Positions 53,931 through 62,926 of a stretch of DNA of 64,000 nucleotides are shown here, in pieces; the first letter of the stretch is position 1; every line of letters begins with the position of its first letter. This DNA is from VAZQ01 sp963785745 (GTDB taxonomy: Bacteria; Pseudomonadota; Alphaproteobacteria; Rhizobiales; Xanthobacteraceae): contig CAWAWR010000030.1 of assembly GCA_963785745.1 (NCBI GenBank), forward strand, positions 1 through 64,000, given 5' to 3'. Position numbers and translations under genes: made by a program. A model generated the notes under the pieces. It was not told the DNA's origin and made no database searches. It saw nothing but the letters and a program-made list of their open reading frames with translations.

Positions 53931-54906
53931 TTACTTCGGCGGCGCGAGCTTGGCGAAGCTGACGACCTTGGCCCACTTGTCGATGTCCGCGCGCAGATAT
54001 TTCTCGAATTCGGGCGGCGTCATCGTCATCGGGACCGCGCCTTGCCGCGCCCACGCGTCCTTGACGTCGGGCCGCGCCATGATCTTGCGGATTTCCGCGT
54101 TGAGTGTGTCGACGATGGCTTGCGGGGTCTTCGCCGGCGCCATCACGCCGAGCCAGATGGTCGAACTCGTAGCCGGGCACGCCGGCCTCGTCGATGGTCG
54201 GCACCTCAGGCATCACCGACGAGCGCTTCTTGCCGCTGGTGCCGAGCGCGACAAACTTCCCTTCCTTCACGTTCGGCGCCAGCACCGTGATCGCGTCGAA
54301 CATCATCTGCACATGGCCGCCGAGCACGCTGGTGCGCATGTCGCCGGAGGTCTTGTGCGGGACATGCACGATATCGGTGCCGGTCATGGCTTTGAACAGC
54401 TCCGCCGCCATGTGATAGGGCGTGCCGGGGCCGGACGACGCGTAGTTGAGCTGCCCGGGCTTCGACTTGGCCAGCGCGATGAACTCCTTGAGGGTCTTCA
54501 CGCCGAGCGCCGGATTGACCACCATCATCACGTCGGACTCGTTGATCGGCGACACCGGCACGAAGTCGCGCATCAGATTGTACGGCCGGTTCGGGATCAG
54601 CGACTCGTTGGTCGTGTGCGTGTTCGACATCACCAGCAGCGTGTAGCCATCGGGCGCCGCTTTCGCGACCGCCTCGGTGCCGATAATGGCGCCGGCGCCG
54701 GGCCGGTTCTCGACCACGAAATTCTGCTTGAGCTGCTCCGTCAGATGCTGTGCGAGCACGCGGGCAAAGACGTCCGCGGGGCCGCCGGCGCCGAACGGCA
54801 CGATCATCCGCACCGGCTTGGTCGGATAGCTTTGCGCCGAGGCATCGGTTGCCGCCGCCATCAAGCCGATCGCAAGCAGGGCCACAGCGCGCATCAAAGC
54901 GGTCAT
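53931..54906 (-). CDS. TTT-family (Bug) periplasmic receptor 3 (one frameshift)
   Basis: About 324 residues. ATG 54,906 is chosen because GGGAGG lies six bases upstream; signal peptide MTALMRAVALLAIGLMAAAT with cleavage at ASAQSYP. The family core is KPVRMIVPFGAGGPADVFAR, VVENRPGAGAIIGTEAVAKA, PDGYTLLVMSNTHTTNESLI and NYASSGPGTPYHMAAELFKA. An extra base near 54,160 breaks the frame between GVPGYEFD and IWLGVMAPAKTPQAI; the end is DKWAKVVSFAKLAPPK. It is closer to classical Bug receptors than receptors 1 and 2. Confidence 0.9.
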
Positions 54907-55012
54907 GAACATCCTCCCGGAAGTGTTTGTGGAAGCGTTGATATACCGCCCTTTGCGGCGGTTCAATGCGGCACAGCTTCGCGGCCCCTGGGAGAACCCC
55001 TCACCCGCCGTT

Positions 55013-55462
55013 TCATTCCCGCGCCGTCACCACCGCGGCAGTGATTGCGCACAGCGCCACGAGATTGAATGCCGCGCTGGCGGCGTGGCCGTACTCCCAT
55101 TGCCGGCGCAGCCCCTCCCAATGGCCCGGGATGACGGTCCACTGCTCGGTCGCCAGATTGGCCGGATTCACCCAGATGAAATAGATCGCCAGCGTCGCGG
55201 CCATGGCCACGCCGCCGATCAGCGCAAGCCGGAACGGCAGCGCGTCACCGCGCATCATGGCCGCGAGCACAAAGGCGACGATCACACTGGGGATTTGGAC
55301 GAAAGCGAACAGGAACCAGCCGTTATACGAACTCTGGATGATGAAATACTGCTCGGCCGTGAGGCTGATCTTGTTCGGAAGCGAAGCGAGATGCGCGCCC
55401 AGCGGAACGAGCGCGAGCGCGGTCAGTATGATGGCAAGAAACTGAACGACCCTGAGAGCCAC
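55013..55462 (-). CDS. Four-span membrane protein, DUF1772-like
   Basis: 149 residues. Four hydrophobic segments (RVVQFLAIILTALALVPLG, YNGWFLFAFVQIPSVIVAFV, LIGGVAMAATLAIYFIWV, AASAAFNLVALCAITAAVV) and the short motif LRRQWEYGHAASA before the last span resemble the DUF1772/anthrone-oxygenase-like family. No operon partner: the neighbours are 74 bp and 107 bp away in different contexts. Function unknown. Confidence 0.65.
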   Translation of the reverse strand: MALRVVQFLAIILTALALVPLGAHLASLPNKISLTAEQYFIIQSSYNGWFLFAFVQIPSVIVAFVLAAMMRGDALPFRLALIGGVAMAATLAIYFIWVNPANLATEQWTVIPGHWEGLRRQWEYGHAASAAFNLVALCAITAAVVTARE

Positions 55463-55535
55463 GAGAACGCGCCCGCGTAAACGCCCACCGCCGGATCAAC
55501 CGATCAGCCAAGATTCGGTTCCTGGCTGCGGTGCG

Positions 55536-56702
55536 TCAGCTCCACAGCTCTTTGCTCGCAAGCCGCGCTCCCGCCGCGAGCGCCTCGAGCTTCGCCCACA
55601 TGATCGAGGGATGGACACGGCGATGGAACGGCCCCTGCGCAAAGCCGCAGTCGGTTCCCGCGATCACGTTCTCGCGCCCGACCAGCTTGGCGAGCCGCAC
55701 CACCCGCTCGGCGACAAGCTCGGGATGTTCCACCACATTGGTGGCGTGACTGATGACGCCGGGGATGAGCACCCGCCCCTCCGGAAGCTTGGCGTCCTTC
55801 CACACTTTCCATTCATGCTCGTGGCGCGGATTGGCGCCCTCGATCACATAGGCGCCCACGCGAATTTTCAGGATCAGATCGACGATGTCCTTCAACGGCA
55901 CGTCGGTGGTATGCGGACCGGGCCAGCTTCCCCAGCAGACGTGATAGCGAATGCGGTCTTGCGGAAGGCCCTCAATGGCGTGGTTGATCACGTCGACCTG
56001 CCGCGCCAGCCAGTTCCGGTAGTCGGCGAACGTCCCGGGGGGCACCATGCGGTCGTAGGTGACGGCGTTACGCGCATCGTCGAGCTGGACCAGGAATCCG
56101 GCGTCCACGATCAGCCGATACTCGGTGCGCATGGCGTTGGCGATCGCCTCCAGGATGTCTTCCTCGCTCTTGTAGTATTCGTTCTTGCGATCCGGGATCA
56201 CGCTGGCCGGCGCCGCCACCGGCATGAACGCCTCGGCGACCTTGGTGCTCTTCAACGCAGCCTTGAAGTTGTCGATGTCGCGCTGGAGCTGCGCCTGGCC
56301 GGTGTAGCTGATCGGACCGACGCAGACGGAGTCCAAGGTCGTCGTGACGCCTTCGCGCTCGTCGAGCTCGGCGTAAAACGCGGCGAATCTCTCGCGATCG
56401 GCGCCGCGCTGGAACGTGTTGACGCCTGGCTTGAACGGCCGGCGCTCGAAGCCGCTCATGCGTTCAAGCACATATTGCGACCAGCTGATCGACTTGCCGA
56501 ATTCACCGTCGCTCACGACGTCGACACCCGTGTCGGCTTGTTGGCGGACGACAGCGGCGACCGAATCCTCAAGGCAGCGGTCATAGGCAGCTTCGTCGAA
56601 ACCGTCGCCTTTCTGCCGCGCGCGCAGGAATTCCTGTAGTTCGGGCGGCCGGATCAGGCTGCCGACATGGGTGGTGAGTATTCGGTCGGTGCTGCGTTGC
56701 AT
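55536..56702 (-). CDS. MetE-C-terminal-like (cobalamin-independent methyltransferase) protein
   Basis: About 388 residues, equal to the catalytic C-terminal half of MetE. MQRSTDRILTTHVGSLIRPP, QADTGVDVVSDGEFGKSISW, SVCVGPISYTGQAQLQRDI, RIRYHVCWGSWPGPHTTDVP, EGANPRHEHEWKVWKDAKLP and VIAGTDCGFAQGPFHRRVHP with the zinc Cys at the end. ATG 56,702 is preferred (AGGA eight bases upstream) over 56,738. Stand-alone versions often act on substrates other than homocysteine. Confidence 0.85.
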   Translation of the reverse strand: MQRSTDRILTTHVGSLIRPPELQEFLRARQKGDGFDEAAYDRCLEDSVAAVVRQQADTGVDVVSDGEFGKSISWSQYVLERMSGFERRPFKPGVNTFQRGADRERFAAFYAELDEREGVTTTLDSVCVGPISYTGQAQLQRDIDNFKAALKSTKVAEAFMPVAAPASVIPDRKNEYYKSEEDILEAIANAMRTEYRLIVDAGFLVQLDDARNAVTYDRMVPPGTFADYRNWLARQVDVINHAIEGLPQDRIRYHVCWGSWPGPHTTDVPLKDIVDLILKIRVGAYVIEGANPRHEHEWKVWKDAKLPEGRVLIPGVISHATNVVEHPELVAERVVRLAKLVGRENVIAGTDCGFAQGPFHRRVHPSIMWAKLEALAAGARLASKELWS

Positions 56703-56801
56703 GCGGTCCTGCAGATTGTGCGCGCCGCGAGATGTCATGGCGCGTGCCGGCGGGCTTGTAGCAGGCTGTCACACCGGGCGACAACCCGGCGGCACAAACA
56801 G

Positions 56802-56831
56802 CAACGGCGCACCGCTCGGGGTGCGCCGTTG
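56802..56831 (-). terminator. Strong hairpin downstream of the terC operon
   Basis: CAACGGCGCACC (56,802-56,813) pairs perfectly with GGTGCGCCGTTG (56,820-56,831) around a 6-base loop. It lies 30 bp past the 50-aa gene on the minus strand and is followed there by CTGTTTGTG, a weak T-rich tract. Confidence 0.75.
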
Positions 56832-56861
56832 GGAAGCGTTGTCGGAGTGGGCAGCCGCCCG

Positions 56862-57014
56862 TCACAGCCGGTGGCGATGGACCTCCTTGGGCCCAAGGAT
56901 TTCCGGCGTCGGATCGATGGCGTTGCCGTTGTGCCATTTCTTGAGCTGGCTGATCCGCCACGCGATCAGCACGACCAGGAACACGCCAGCCGCCAGATAG
57001 ACGAAAGTGTGCAT
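56862..57014 (-). CDS. 50-aa membrane protein downstream of terC
   Basis: MHTFVYLAAGVFLVVLIAWR forms one membrane span; a basic, hydrophilic tail follows, QLKKWHNGNAIDPTPEILG and then PKEVHRHRL. The ATG is preceded by GGGAGAAGG and starts 23 bp after the terC stop, so it belongs to that transcript, which then ends at the hairpin 56,802-56,831. No family recognised; possibly a small TerC partner. Confidence 0.6.
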   Translation of the reverse strand: MHTFVYLAAGVFLVVLIAWRISQLKKWHNGNAIDPTPEILGPKEVHRHRL

Positions 57015-57037
57015 GGCCTTCTCCCTGTTGAGCCCGC

Positions 57038-57838
57038 CTAACGCGCGCGCGGCGGGAATTCCTCCGGACCCGGCGGGTCAATGATGAGCGGTTGCTCAAA
57101 CGCGCCCTTGTGCTTCACGCGACGGATGGACCATCCCACCGCGACCACGAAGATTGCGCCCGCGGCAGCCGCCCACAGGTGGATCTTGTCAACCAGTCCC
57201 TCGCCCAGATAGCTGACGACGGCGGCGTCCTTGACGATGATCTCGCCCGCCACCCAGCCCAGCAGCGCCGCGCCGGCCCACACCAGGATCGGAAACTTCT
57301 CCATTACCTTCATTAAAAGCGCGCTGCCCGCGATGATGAGCGGAACGCTGGTCGCAAGCCCGAACACAATCAACGTGGCCTTGATCGTGAGCGCATTCGC
57401 GATGTCCACGCGCATCGACGCGGTTTCCGCCGCGGCCGCGATCGCAATCACGTTGTCGAGACTCATGACGATGTCGGCCACGGTCACGAGCCAGACCGCG
57501 CGCCAGAGCGTGTCACCAGCTTTTACGCTGTCCTCGCCGTGCTCATCGCTCGGCACGATCAGCTTGACCGCGATCCAGAGCAGCAGCAGGCCGCCGATCA
57601 GCTTGAGGAACGGAATGCCCATGATCTGGGCGATGATGACGGTGAAGAAGATGCGGAGCAGCACGGCGGCGCCGGCGCCGAGCAGGATGCCCCAGAAGCG
57701 CTGCTTCGGTGGCAACGAGCGGCAGGCCAGCGCGATAACCACCGCGTTGTCGCCCGACAGCAGGATATTGATCCAGATGATCTGCCCGACCGCGACCCAG
57801 AACGACCATTGCAGCATATCCGCCCAGATATGGCTCAC
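57038..57838 (-). CDS. TerC-family membrane protein
   Basis: 266 residues, about seven spans. The signature acidic motifs are NILLSGDNAVVIALACRSLP in the first span and VTVADIVMSLDNVIAIAAAA in the middle. TerC/Alx-type proteins are tied to manganese or calcium export and tellurite resistance. The C-terminal tail is charged (HKGAFEQPLIIDPPGPEEFP). It is divergent from the MASE1 kinase gene, with about 190 bp between starts. Confidence 0.88.
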   Translation of the reverse strand: MSHIWADMLQWSFWVAVGQIIWINILLSGDNAVVIALACRSLPPKQRFWGILLGAGAAVLLRIFFTVIIAQIMGIPFLKLIGGLLLLWIAVKLIVPSDEHGEDSVKAGDTLWRAVWLVTVADIVMSLDNVIAIAAAAETASMRVDIANALTIKATLIVFGLATSVPLIIAGSALLMKVMEKFPILVWAGAALLGWVAGEIIVKDAAVVSYLGEGLVDKIHLWAAAAGAIFVVAVGWSIRRVKHKGAFEQPLIIDPPGPEEFPPRAR

Positions 57839-58028
57839 CGAAGTTCCCTTTCTCGTTCCCCTCGCACGTTCGATACGACGAACGAGCGACCGTGTTCCGG
57901 AATATAAGTATTTATACCACGGTACTATTAGAGAAGCCTATTCCGGTTTTCCAGCATCCCATTGTCGCGGCCCGACACCGTGGCCGAAGGCGCGATTTTG
58001 GGGCATATGTCCGCTGGTGCAGGACCAA

Positions 58029-59693
58029 ATGGCCCATCCGGACACCGTTTTGCGGCCCTCCGGGGCCTCACCGGCGTGGTTGCACGCCGTGGTGATCGGG
58101 GCTGCCTTCCTGGTCGCCTATGTGGCGCTCGAATGGATCAGCTTCATCCACGAATACAAAGGCTTACCCGTCACGCCGTGGAACCCGGGTCTCGGCGTGG
58201 TCTTCGGGCTCATGCTCTATGCCGGCGCGCAGTACGGCGTGGTGCTGTTCGTCGGGGTGCTGGTCGCCGAGATCGCGGTGCTTCGCACCAACCTGCCATG
58301 GCCGTTCCTCATCGGCGTCGCTACCGTCATCGCGGTTGGCTACAGCGCGGTGGCGTTGTTCGCGCGCCGCAGATTTGACGTCGGGCTCAATCGCCTGCGC
58401 GACGTGCTGGTGCTGCTGGCAGCCGGAGCGGTCGGCGCCGTTCTTGTCGCATCGCTGCTGTCGCTCCTCCTGGTTGCCGACGAGAAGCTCAACCTCTCCG
58501 ACGTCTTCGTGGCGTCAGGGCCGCTCCTTGTCGGCGATGCGATCGGCATTGCGGTGATGACGCCGCTGGTGTTGCGACTCATCCTCCACATCCCGCATCT
58601 GTCGCTGCAAACGCTGCGGGCGTTCGCGCCGGAGGTTTCGCTCTATGTCGTGGTGGTGCTTTTGTTTCTGTGGTTCATCGGCCTGACCGAAAACGAAAGC
58701 GGCTTCAAGCTGTTCTATCTGTTCTTCCTGCCGGTCGTGATCGCGGCCATCCGCTACGGCCTCGACGGCGCGTGCCTCGGCCTTGCCCTCACCCAATTCG
58801 GCTTGGTCGGACTGCTGCACCTGCACGGCTACGACGCCAACGTGTTCACCGAATTCCAGATCCTCATGCTGGTCTTGACGGCAACCGGCCTGACCGTCGG
58901 CGTCACCGTCGATGAGCGCCAGCAGGCGCATCGCGAAGTCCGCGAAGTCGAGTCGCTGCTCCGCACCAAGGAGGCGGAGGCCGCACAGGCCGCCCGTTTC
59001 AATCTCGTCAGCAGCATGGCCTCCGCGCTCGCCCACGAGATCAACCAGCCGATCACGGCGGCGCGCGCGCTCGGCCGCGCGGCCCAGCACCTGCTGCACA
59101 ACGACAGCGGGAGCCACACCCGCGTCGACGACAACCTCTCCACCATGATCGCCCAGATCGATCATGCCGCGAGCGTCGTGAAACGAATGCGCGAGTTCCT
59201 GCGCCGCGGCGAGCCGCACATCAGCACCCTCAATGTCAGGACGCTGATCGACGAAGCGATGATCCTGGTGGGCACGGAAGCAGCCGGCGTCCCGGTCCGG
59301 ATCGATGTCGATGTGGCCACCGACCTGCCCCCGGTGCACGCGGACCGCGTACAACTCCAGCAGGTCGTGCTCAATCTCGTGCAGAATTCGATCGATGCCG
59401 TCGGCGCGTCGGGTAACAGCGAGGGGCGCATCCGGGTGGCGGCCGCCCTGCGGGACGATCCGCCGCGGGTGGAAATCGCCGTCTCCGATAACGGCGCCGG
59501 CATCGCCCCGGCACTGGCGGAGCGGCTGTTCGAGCCGCTTACAACGTCCAAACGCGACGGACTCGGCCTCGGCCTATCGATCTGCGCGACAATCGTGCAG
59601 TCGCATCACGGCCGGCTCTGGCTACAATCCGGCGCACCCGGCGCAACCGAATTCCGATTCTGGCTCCCTCTGCAGCAGGCAAACCCATCATGA
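58029..59693 (+). CDS. MASE1-domain sensor histidine kinase
   Basis: 554 residues. The N-terminal MASE1 membrane sensor spans about residues 15-300 (AWLHAVVIGAAFLVAYVALE, PVTPWNPGLGVVFGLMLYAG). A coiled-coil linker (DERQQAHREVREVESLLRTK) follows. The H-box is SSMASALAHEINQPITAARA; ATPase boxes are VVLNLVQNSIDAVGAS, VSDNGAGIAPALAERLFEPL and GLGLGLSICATIVQSHHGRL. This HPK4/FixL-like kinase pairs with the LuxR-type regulator whose start overlaps its stop by ATGA. ATG 58,029 is the likely start. The signal is unknown. Confidence 0.92.
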   Translation: MAHPDTVLRPSGASPAWLHAVVIGAAFLVAYVALEWISFIHEYKGLPVTPWNPGLGVVFGLMLYAGAQYGVVLFVGVLVAEIAVLRTNLPWPFLIGVATVIAVGYSAVALFARRRFDVGLNRLRDVLVLLAAGAVGAVLVASLLSLLLVADEKLNLSDVFVASGPLLVGDAIGIAVMTPLVLRLILHIPHLSLQTLRAFAPEVSLYVVVVLLFLWFIGLTENESGFKLFYLFFLPVVIAAIRYGLDGACLGLALTQFGLVGLLHLHGYDANVFTEFQILMLVLTATGLTVGVTVDERQQAHREVREVESLLRTKEAEAAQAARFNLVSSMASALAHEINQPITAARALGRAAQHLLHNDSGSHTRVDDNLSTMIAQIDHAASVVKRMREFLRRGEPHISTLNVRTLIDEAMILVGTEAAGVPVRIDVDVATDLPPVHADRVQLQQVVLNLVQNSIDAVGASGNSEGRIRVAAALRDDPPRVEIAVSDNGAGIAPALAERLFEPLTTSKRDGLGLGLSICATIVQSHHGRLWLQSGAPGATEFRFWLPLQQANPS

Positions 59694-60298
59694 CCGCCGT
59701 CTTTGTCATCGACGATCAGGATTCGGTCCGCCACGCCCTCGGCGAGATGCTGAGGGTCTTCGGCTTCACGGTCGAGGTATTCGATTCCGCGGACCGGTTC
59801 CTGCAAACCGCCATTCCGGGGCGCGCCGGCTGCGTGGTCGCTGATGTCCGCATGCCGGGCATGGACGGAATCGAGCTGGTGCGGGAATTGGCCCGCCGCA
59901 AGATCGCGCTGCCGGTCGTGCTGATTTCCGGCCATGCCGACGTTGCAATGGCGGTTGCCGGCATCAAGGCCGGCGCCGAGGATTTCATCGAGAAGCCGAT
60001 CGACGACCGGCTGCTGGTCGCGGCCATCAACCGCGGTTTGGCGCGCACCTTCGAGCAGCAGGTGGCCAAACAATCGCAGGACGCGCTCGACGACAGCTTT
60101 TCGCGGCTGACGCCGCGGCAGGTCGAGATCTTCGATCTGGTGGCCAGCGGCTTCACCAGCCAGGCGATCGCCTCCAAGCTCGACATCAGCATCCGGACCG
60201 TCGAAAGCTACCGCGCGCAGATCATGGAAAAGATGCAGGCGGAGAGCGTCGCGGTGCTGGTGCGGCAGGCGATCCGGCTGGGACGGATTGCTCCGTAG
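59690..60298 (+). CDS. FixJ/LuxR-family response regulator
   Basis: 202 residues. Receiver domain: MTAVFVIDDQDSVRHALGEM, phospho-acceptor in GCVVADVRMPGMDGIELVRE, conserved Lys in AEDFIEKPIDDRL. Output domain: LTPRQVEIFDLVASGFTSQA, then IASKLDISIRTVESYRAQIM, a LuxR-type helix-turn-helix. It starts inside the kinase stop codon, so the pair forms one operon. Target genes are not visible here; no FNR/FixK box was found upstream of the adjacent transporters. Confidence 0.92.
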   Translation: MTAVFVIDDQDSVRHALGEMLRVFGFTVEVFDSADRFLQTAIPGRAGCVVADVRMPGMDGIELVRELARRKIALPVVLISGHADVAMAVAGIKAGAEDFIEKPIDDRLLVAAINRGLARTFEQQVAKQSQDALDDSFSRLTPRQVEIFDLVASGFTSQAIASKLDISIRTVESYRAQIMEKMQAESVAVLVRQAIRLGRIAP

Positions 60299-60377
60299 AA
60301 TTACCGAGCAATCGTTACGGCTGCCAAGCAACGCTCTTGCTCACTAGCCTGTTCCCCGTGGGACATAAAGTCCCCGG

Positions 60378-60719
60378 GTGGAAACACGCATGCAGCGCCG
60401 CACGCCGGCCGGTCGTCATCCGCGATGGCGGATGCCCGAGCCGTTGCAGTCTCAGATCAATCTCGCAGCGATGGTCGCGGTCGCCGCCGTTCCGCTGTTG
60501 CTGCTGGCCTTGCTGCTTCCGCGTCCGCTGGTGCTTCCCACGCTCTGCCTCATCGCCATCGGCGGTGCGGGCATCGCGGCATTTGTCGCCTGGAGTCGCG
60601 GCATGAATTTCGACTCTCCCGATGTCACTGCGTGGGATGTCGCCGGCGCGATGGCGTTCATCGCGTGCGCTTCCGCCATCCTGAGCAATCCGGAGCACAT
60701 GATCTCGCTGACGATGTAA
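60378..60719 (+). CDS. Small three-span membrane protein
   Basis: 113 residues, or about 96 if it begins at MPEPLQSQINL (60,432). Hydrophobic segments AAMVAVAAVPLLLLALLLPR, LVLPTLCLIAIGGAGIAAFV and WDVAGAMAFIACASAIL. It carries a C-terminal HMISLTM. No family recognised. It lies 80 bp after the response regulator and may be part of that transcript. Confidence 0.6.
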   Translation: METRMQRRTPAGRHPRWRMPEPLQSQINLAAMVAVAAVPLLLLALLLPRPLVLPTLCLIAIGGAGIAAFVAWSRGMNFDSPDVTAWDVAGAMAFIACASAILSNPEHMISLTM

Positions 60720-60991
60720 CGACACTGAGAGTGAGTGGATAAACGACCAGGCCGGGCCCCTCTGGCAGCCACAAGCTGCGATGTCGGACTGGAACCAAAT
60801 GGAGTGGCCCGTTGGACCTGTGGATACGCGACATTCGTCGCGCTTTCGAGCATGCACAGGCATTGGCGGCGCACCGTGGCGGTGCGGCGCAGCGTTCCAG
60901 CGGTCCCCATTCCGAACCAGACCGACAGACGCATCAGGCCGGCCGCCGCATAGCGACCGCCGGCTTGAGGTCATAGCCCAGGGGAAACGTC
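60720..60991. other. Intergenic, nothing recognised
   Basis: No convincing ORF; the only open frames overlap others and lack ribosome sites. The last bases (CAGGGGAAACGTC) are the ribosome site of the next transporter. Confidence 0.4.
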
Positions 60992-62311
60992 ATGGAACTC
61001 GTGCAATGGCTCACGCTCGCGGTGTTCGCGATCACGATCCTATTCGTCGTCATCAACAAACTCGACAGCACGGCGGCGGCGCTGATCGGCGTCACCGTCA
61101 TGATCTGGATCGGAACCATGTCCGAGGAGGCCGCATTCCTGCTGGTCGACTGGAACGTGATGGCGATCCTGGTCAGCATCTGGGTGATCGCCGGCTACTT
61201 CGGCAAGACCGGCGTGCCAAGCTGGCTGTCCGTGCAATCGATGAAGTTATCCGGGGGGAGACCGGGCCCGCTGGTCATCGTCCTCTCGATGCTCGCGGGC
61301 GTCATCTCGATGTTCGTCGACAACGTCGTCACCATCCTGATGATGGCCCCCGTTGCGCTGCCGCTGGCTCGCGCCTTCGGGATCCCGGCGACACCGCTGG
61401 TGCTGATGATCGGCTTCAGCGCTAATTTCATGGGCACGGCGCTGCTGCTCGGCGACCTGCCACCGCAGATGCTGCACAGCGTCGCCGGCGCCGAGTTCTT
61501 CGATTTCATCTGGCAGCACGGACGGCCGTCGTCGTTTCCGATCCTGATGGCGACGTTCATCGTGACGCTCACCTTCATGTATTTCTACGGCTTCCGCCGC
61601 ATCGGCAAGCGGGTCGCGCTGAGCGAGGTGGCAATCGAGGCCAAGATTCCCGATCCGCTGTTTGCAATCCTGACCGTCGGCGTCTTCCTGGGCACCGTGC
61701 TGGCGATGGCGTTCCGGGAAGTCCTCGGCGTCAAGCTGGGCTTCATCGCGATGACGGGAGCGGTCTCGCTGGTCCTGATGCTTGAAATTTTCGTCAAGCG
61801 GCTGACGCACGCGCCGAGCTTCGAAGAGATTATGCAGGAGGTCGATTGGCGTGCGGTGTTCTTCTACATCGCCCTGTTCGCGCTCGTTGGCGGACTTGAG
61901 AAGACGCACATCCTGGAGATGCTCGCCAACGCGATGAAGCCGATCTTCGTCACCAACTACGCACTCGGCGCCACCCTCCTCTACTGGATCACGATCCCGA
62001 TCGTCGGCCTGGTGGAGCACGACGCCTACATCCTGACCTTCCTGCACACGATCAAGGAGCTCGGCACGTCGGCCGGCATCAATCCCTGGCCGCTGTGGTG
62101 GATGATCCTGTGGTCCGGCACGCTCGGCAGCAACCTCACCATCGCCGGTGCTCCCGCACTCTATGTGGCGCTGCGCCTCGCCGAGAAGGAGGAAGACCGC
62201 AAGGTCTCGCTGCGCGAGTTCCTGTCCTGGAGCGTGCCGTTCACGATTGTCGCGTCGGTGATCTGCTACGTGCTCGGCATGCTGATCTGGGTGCTGCCTT
62301 ACGCGAATTGA
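60992..62311 (+). CDS. SLC13/ArsB-NhaD-superfamily transporter
   Basis: 439 residues, about eleven spans. MELVQWLTLAVFAITILFVV, MSEEAAFLLVDWNVMAILVS, SMLAGVISMFVDNVVTILMM (the DN-VT hairpin motif of the ion-transporter superfamily), DWRAVFFYIALFALVGGLEK and WSGTLGSNLTIAGAPALYVA (second hairpin motif). Members carry anions, arsenite or Na+/H+. It lies before a universal stress protein and a NhaD-like gene, so an ion-homeostasis block is likely. Substrate not readable. Confidence 0.87.
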   Translation: MELVQWLTLAVFAITILFVVINKLDSTAAALIGVTVMIWIGTMSEEAAFLLVDWNVMAILVSIWVIAGYFGKTGVPSWLSVQSMKLSGGRPGPLVIVLSMLAGVISMFVDNVVTILMMAPVALPLARAFGIPATPLVLMIGFSANFMGTALLLGDLPPQMLHSVAGAEFFDFIWQHGRPSSFPILMATFIVTLTFMYFYGFRRIGKRVALSEVAIEAKIPDPLFAILTVGVFLGTVLAMAFREVLGVKLGFIAMTGAVSLVLMLEIFVKRLTHAPSFEEIMQEVDWRAVFFYIALFALVGGLEKTHILEMLANAMKPIFVTNYALGATLLYWITIPIVGLVEHDAYILTFLHTIKELGTSAGINPWPLWWMILWSGTLGSNLTIAGAPALYVALRLAEKEEDRKVSLREFLSWSVPFTIVASVICYVLGMLIWVLPYAN

Positions 62312-62322
62312 CGCAGCGAATT

Positions 62323-62349
62323 GAGAGGCGGACGCGGGCACCGCCTCTC
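62323..62349. terminator. Hairpin between transporter and USP genes
   Basis: GAGAGGCGG (62,323-62,331) pairs perfectly with CCGCCTCTC (62,341-62,349) around nine bases. It lies 12 bp after the transporter stop. No T-run follows, so it could be an attenuator or mRNA-end stabiliser instead of a full terminator. Confidence 0.5.
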
Positions 62350-62394
62350 CGCCACATCAAGTCGGACACCGAATTCAATTCAGGAGTGAAGCCT

Positions 62395-62838
62395 ATGTAC
62401 AAGCACATCCTCATTCCGACCGACGGTTCGCCGCAATCCGCCAACGCGATTACCGGTGCGGTCGAGCTGGCCAAGGCGATAGGCGCCAAGGTGACCGGCC
62501 TCTTCGCCGCCCCGCCGGCGACGCCGATCATCTATCGAGACAACCTGCCGTCCGGATTTGGGACAATGGAAGATCACAAGCGGATCATCGATGAAAGTGC
62601 GGCCCGCTATCTCGACGTCGTTAAACAGGCGGCGAAACAGGCTGGCGTTCCATGCGAGGTCATGACCCTGACCAGCGACTATCCGGCCGACACGATTCTG
62701 GAGACCGCCGCCAAACGTAACTGCGATCTCATCGTGATGGCGACCCACGGCCGCCGCGGCATCAGTGGTGTCTTGCTCGGCAGCGAGACGCAGCGGGTCA
62801 TCACCCACGCCAAAATTCCCGTGCTGGTTTATCCCTAG
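62395..62838 (+). CDS. Universal stress protein
   Basis: 147 residues, one UspA domain. MYKHILIPTDGSPQSANAIT opens it with the first strand and the D of the ATP site; VMATHGRRGISGVLLGSETQ is the G-2x-G-9x-G(S/T) ATP-binding loop, and the end HAKIPVLVYP is typical. ATP-binding type. A GGAG lies ten bases upstream of the ATG. It follows the SLC13-like transporter, and its partner may be one of the flanking transporters. Confidence 0.93.
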   Translation: MYKHILIPTDGSPQSANAITGAVELAKAIGAKVTGLFAAPPATPIIYRDNLPSGFGTMEDHKRIIDESAARYLDVVKQAAKQAGVPCEVMTLTSDYPADTILETAAKRNCDLIVMATHGRRGISGVLLGSETQRVITHAKIPVLVYP

Positions 62839-62926
62839 CAAACGCGTGCGACCAATAGACTTCGACCGACGGCGGTTATTGCGCGCATGCGGCGGCAAGG
62901 CAACAATGCCGCCACGGGGGTAGAGA

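Noticed and set aside
60738..60990. Arg-rich frames such as the 214-residue ORF from 60,781
   Set aside because: It overlaps the start of the well-defined transporter gene in another frame and shows no motif or ribosome site.
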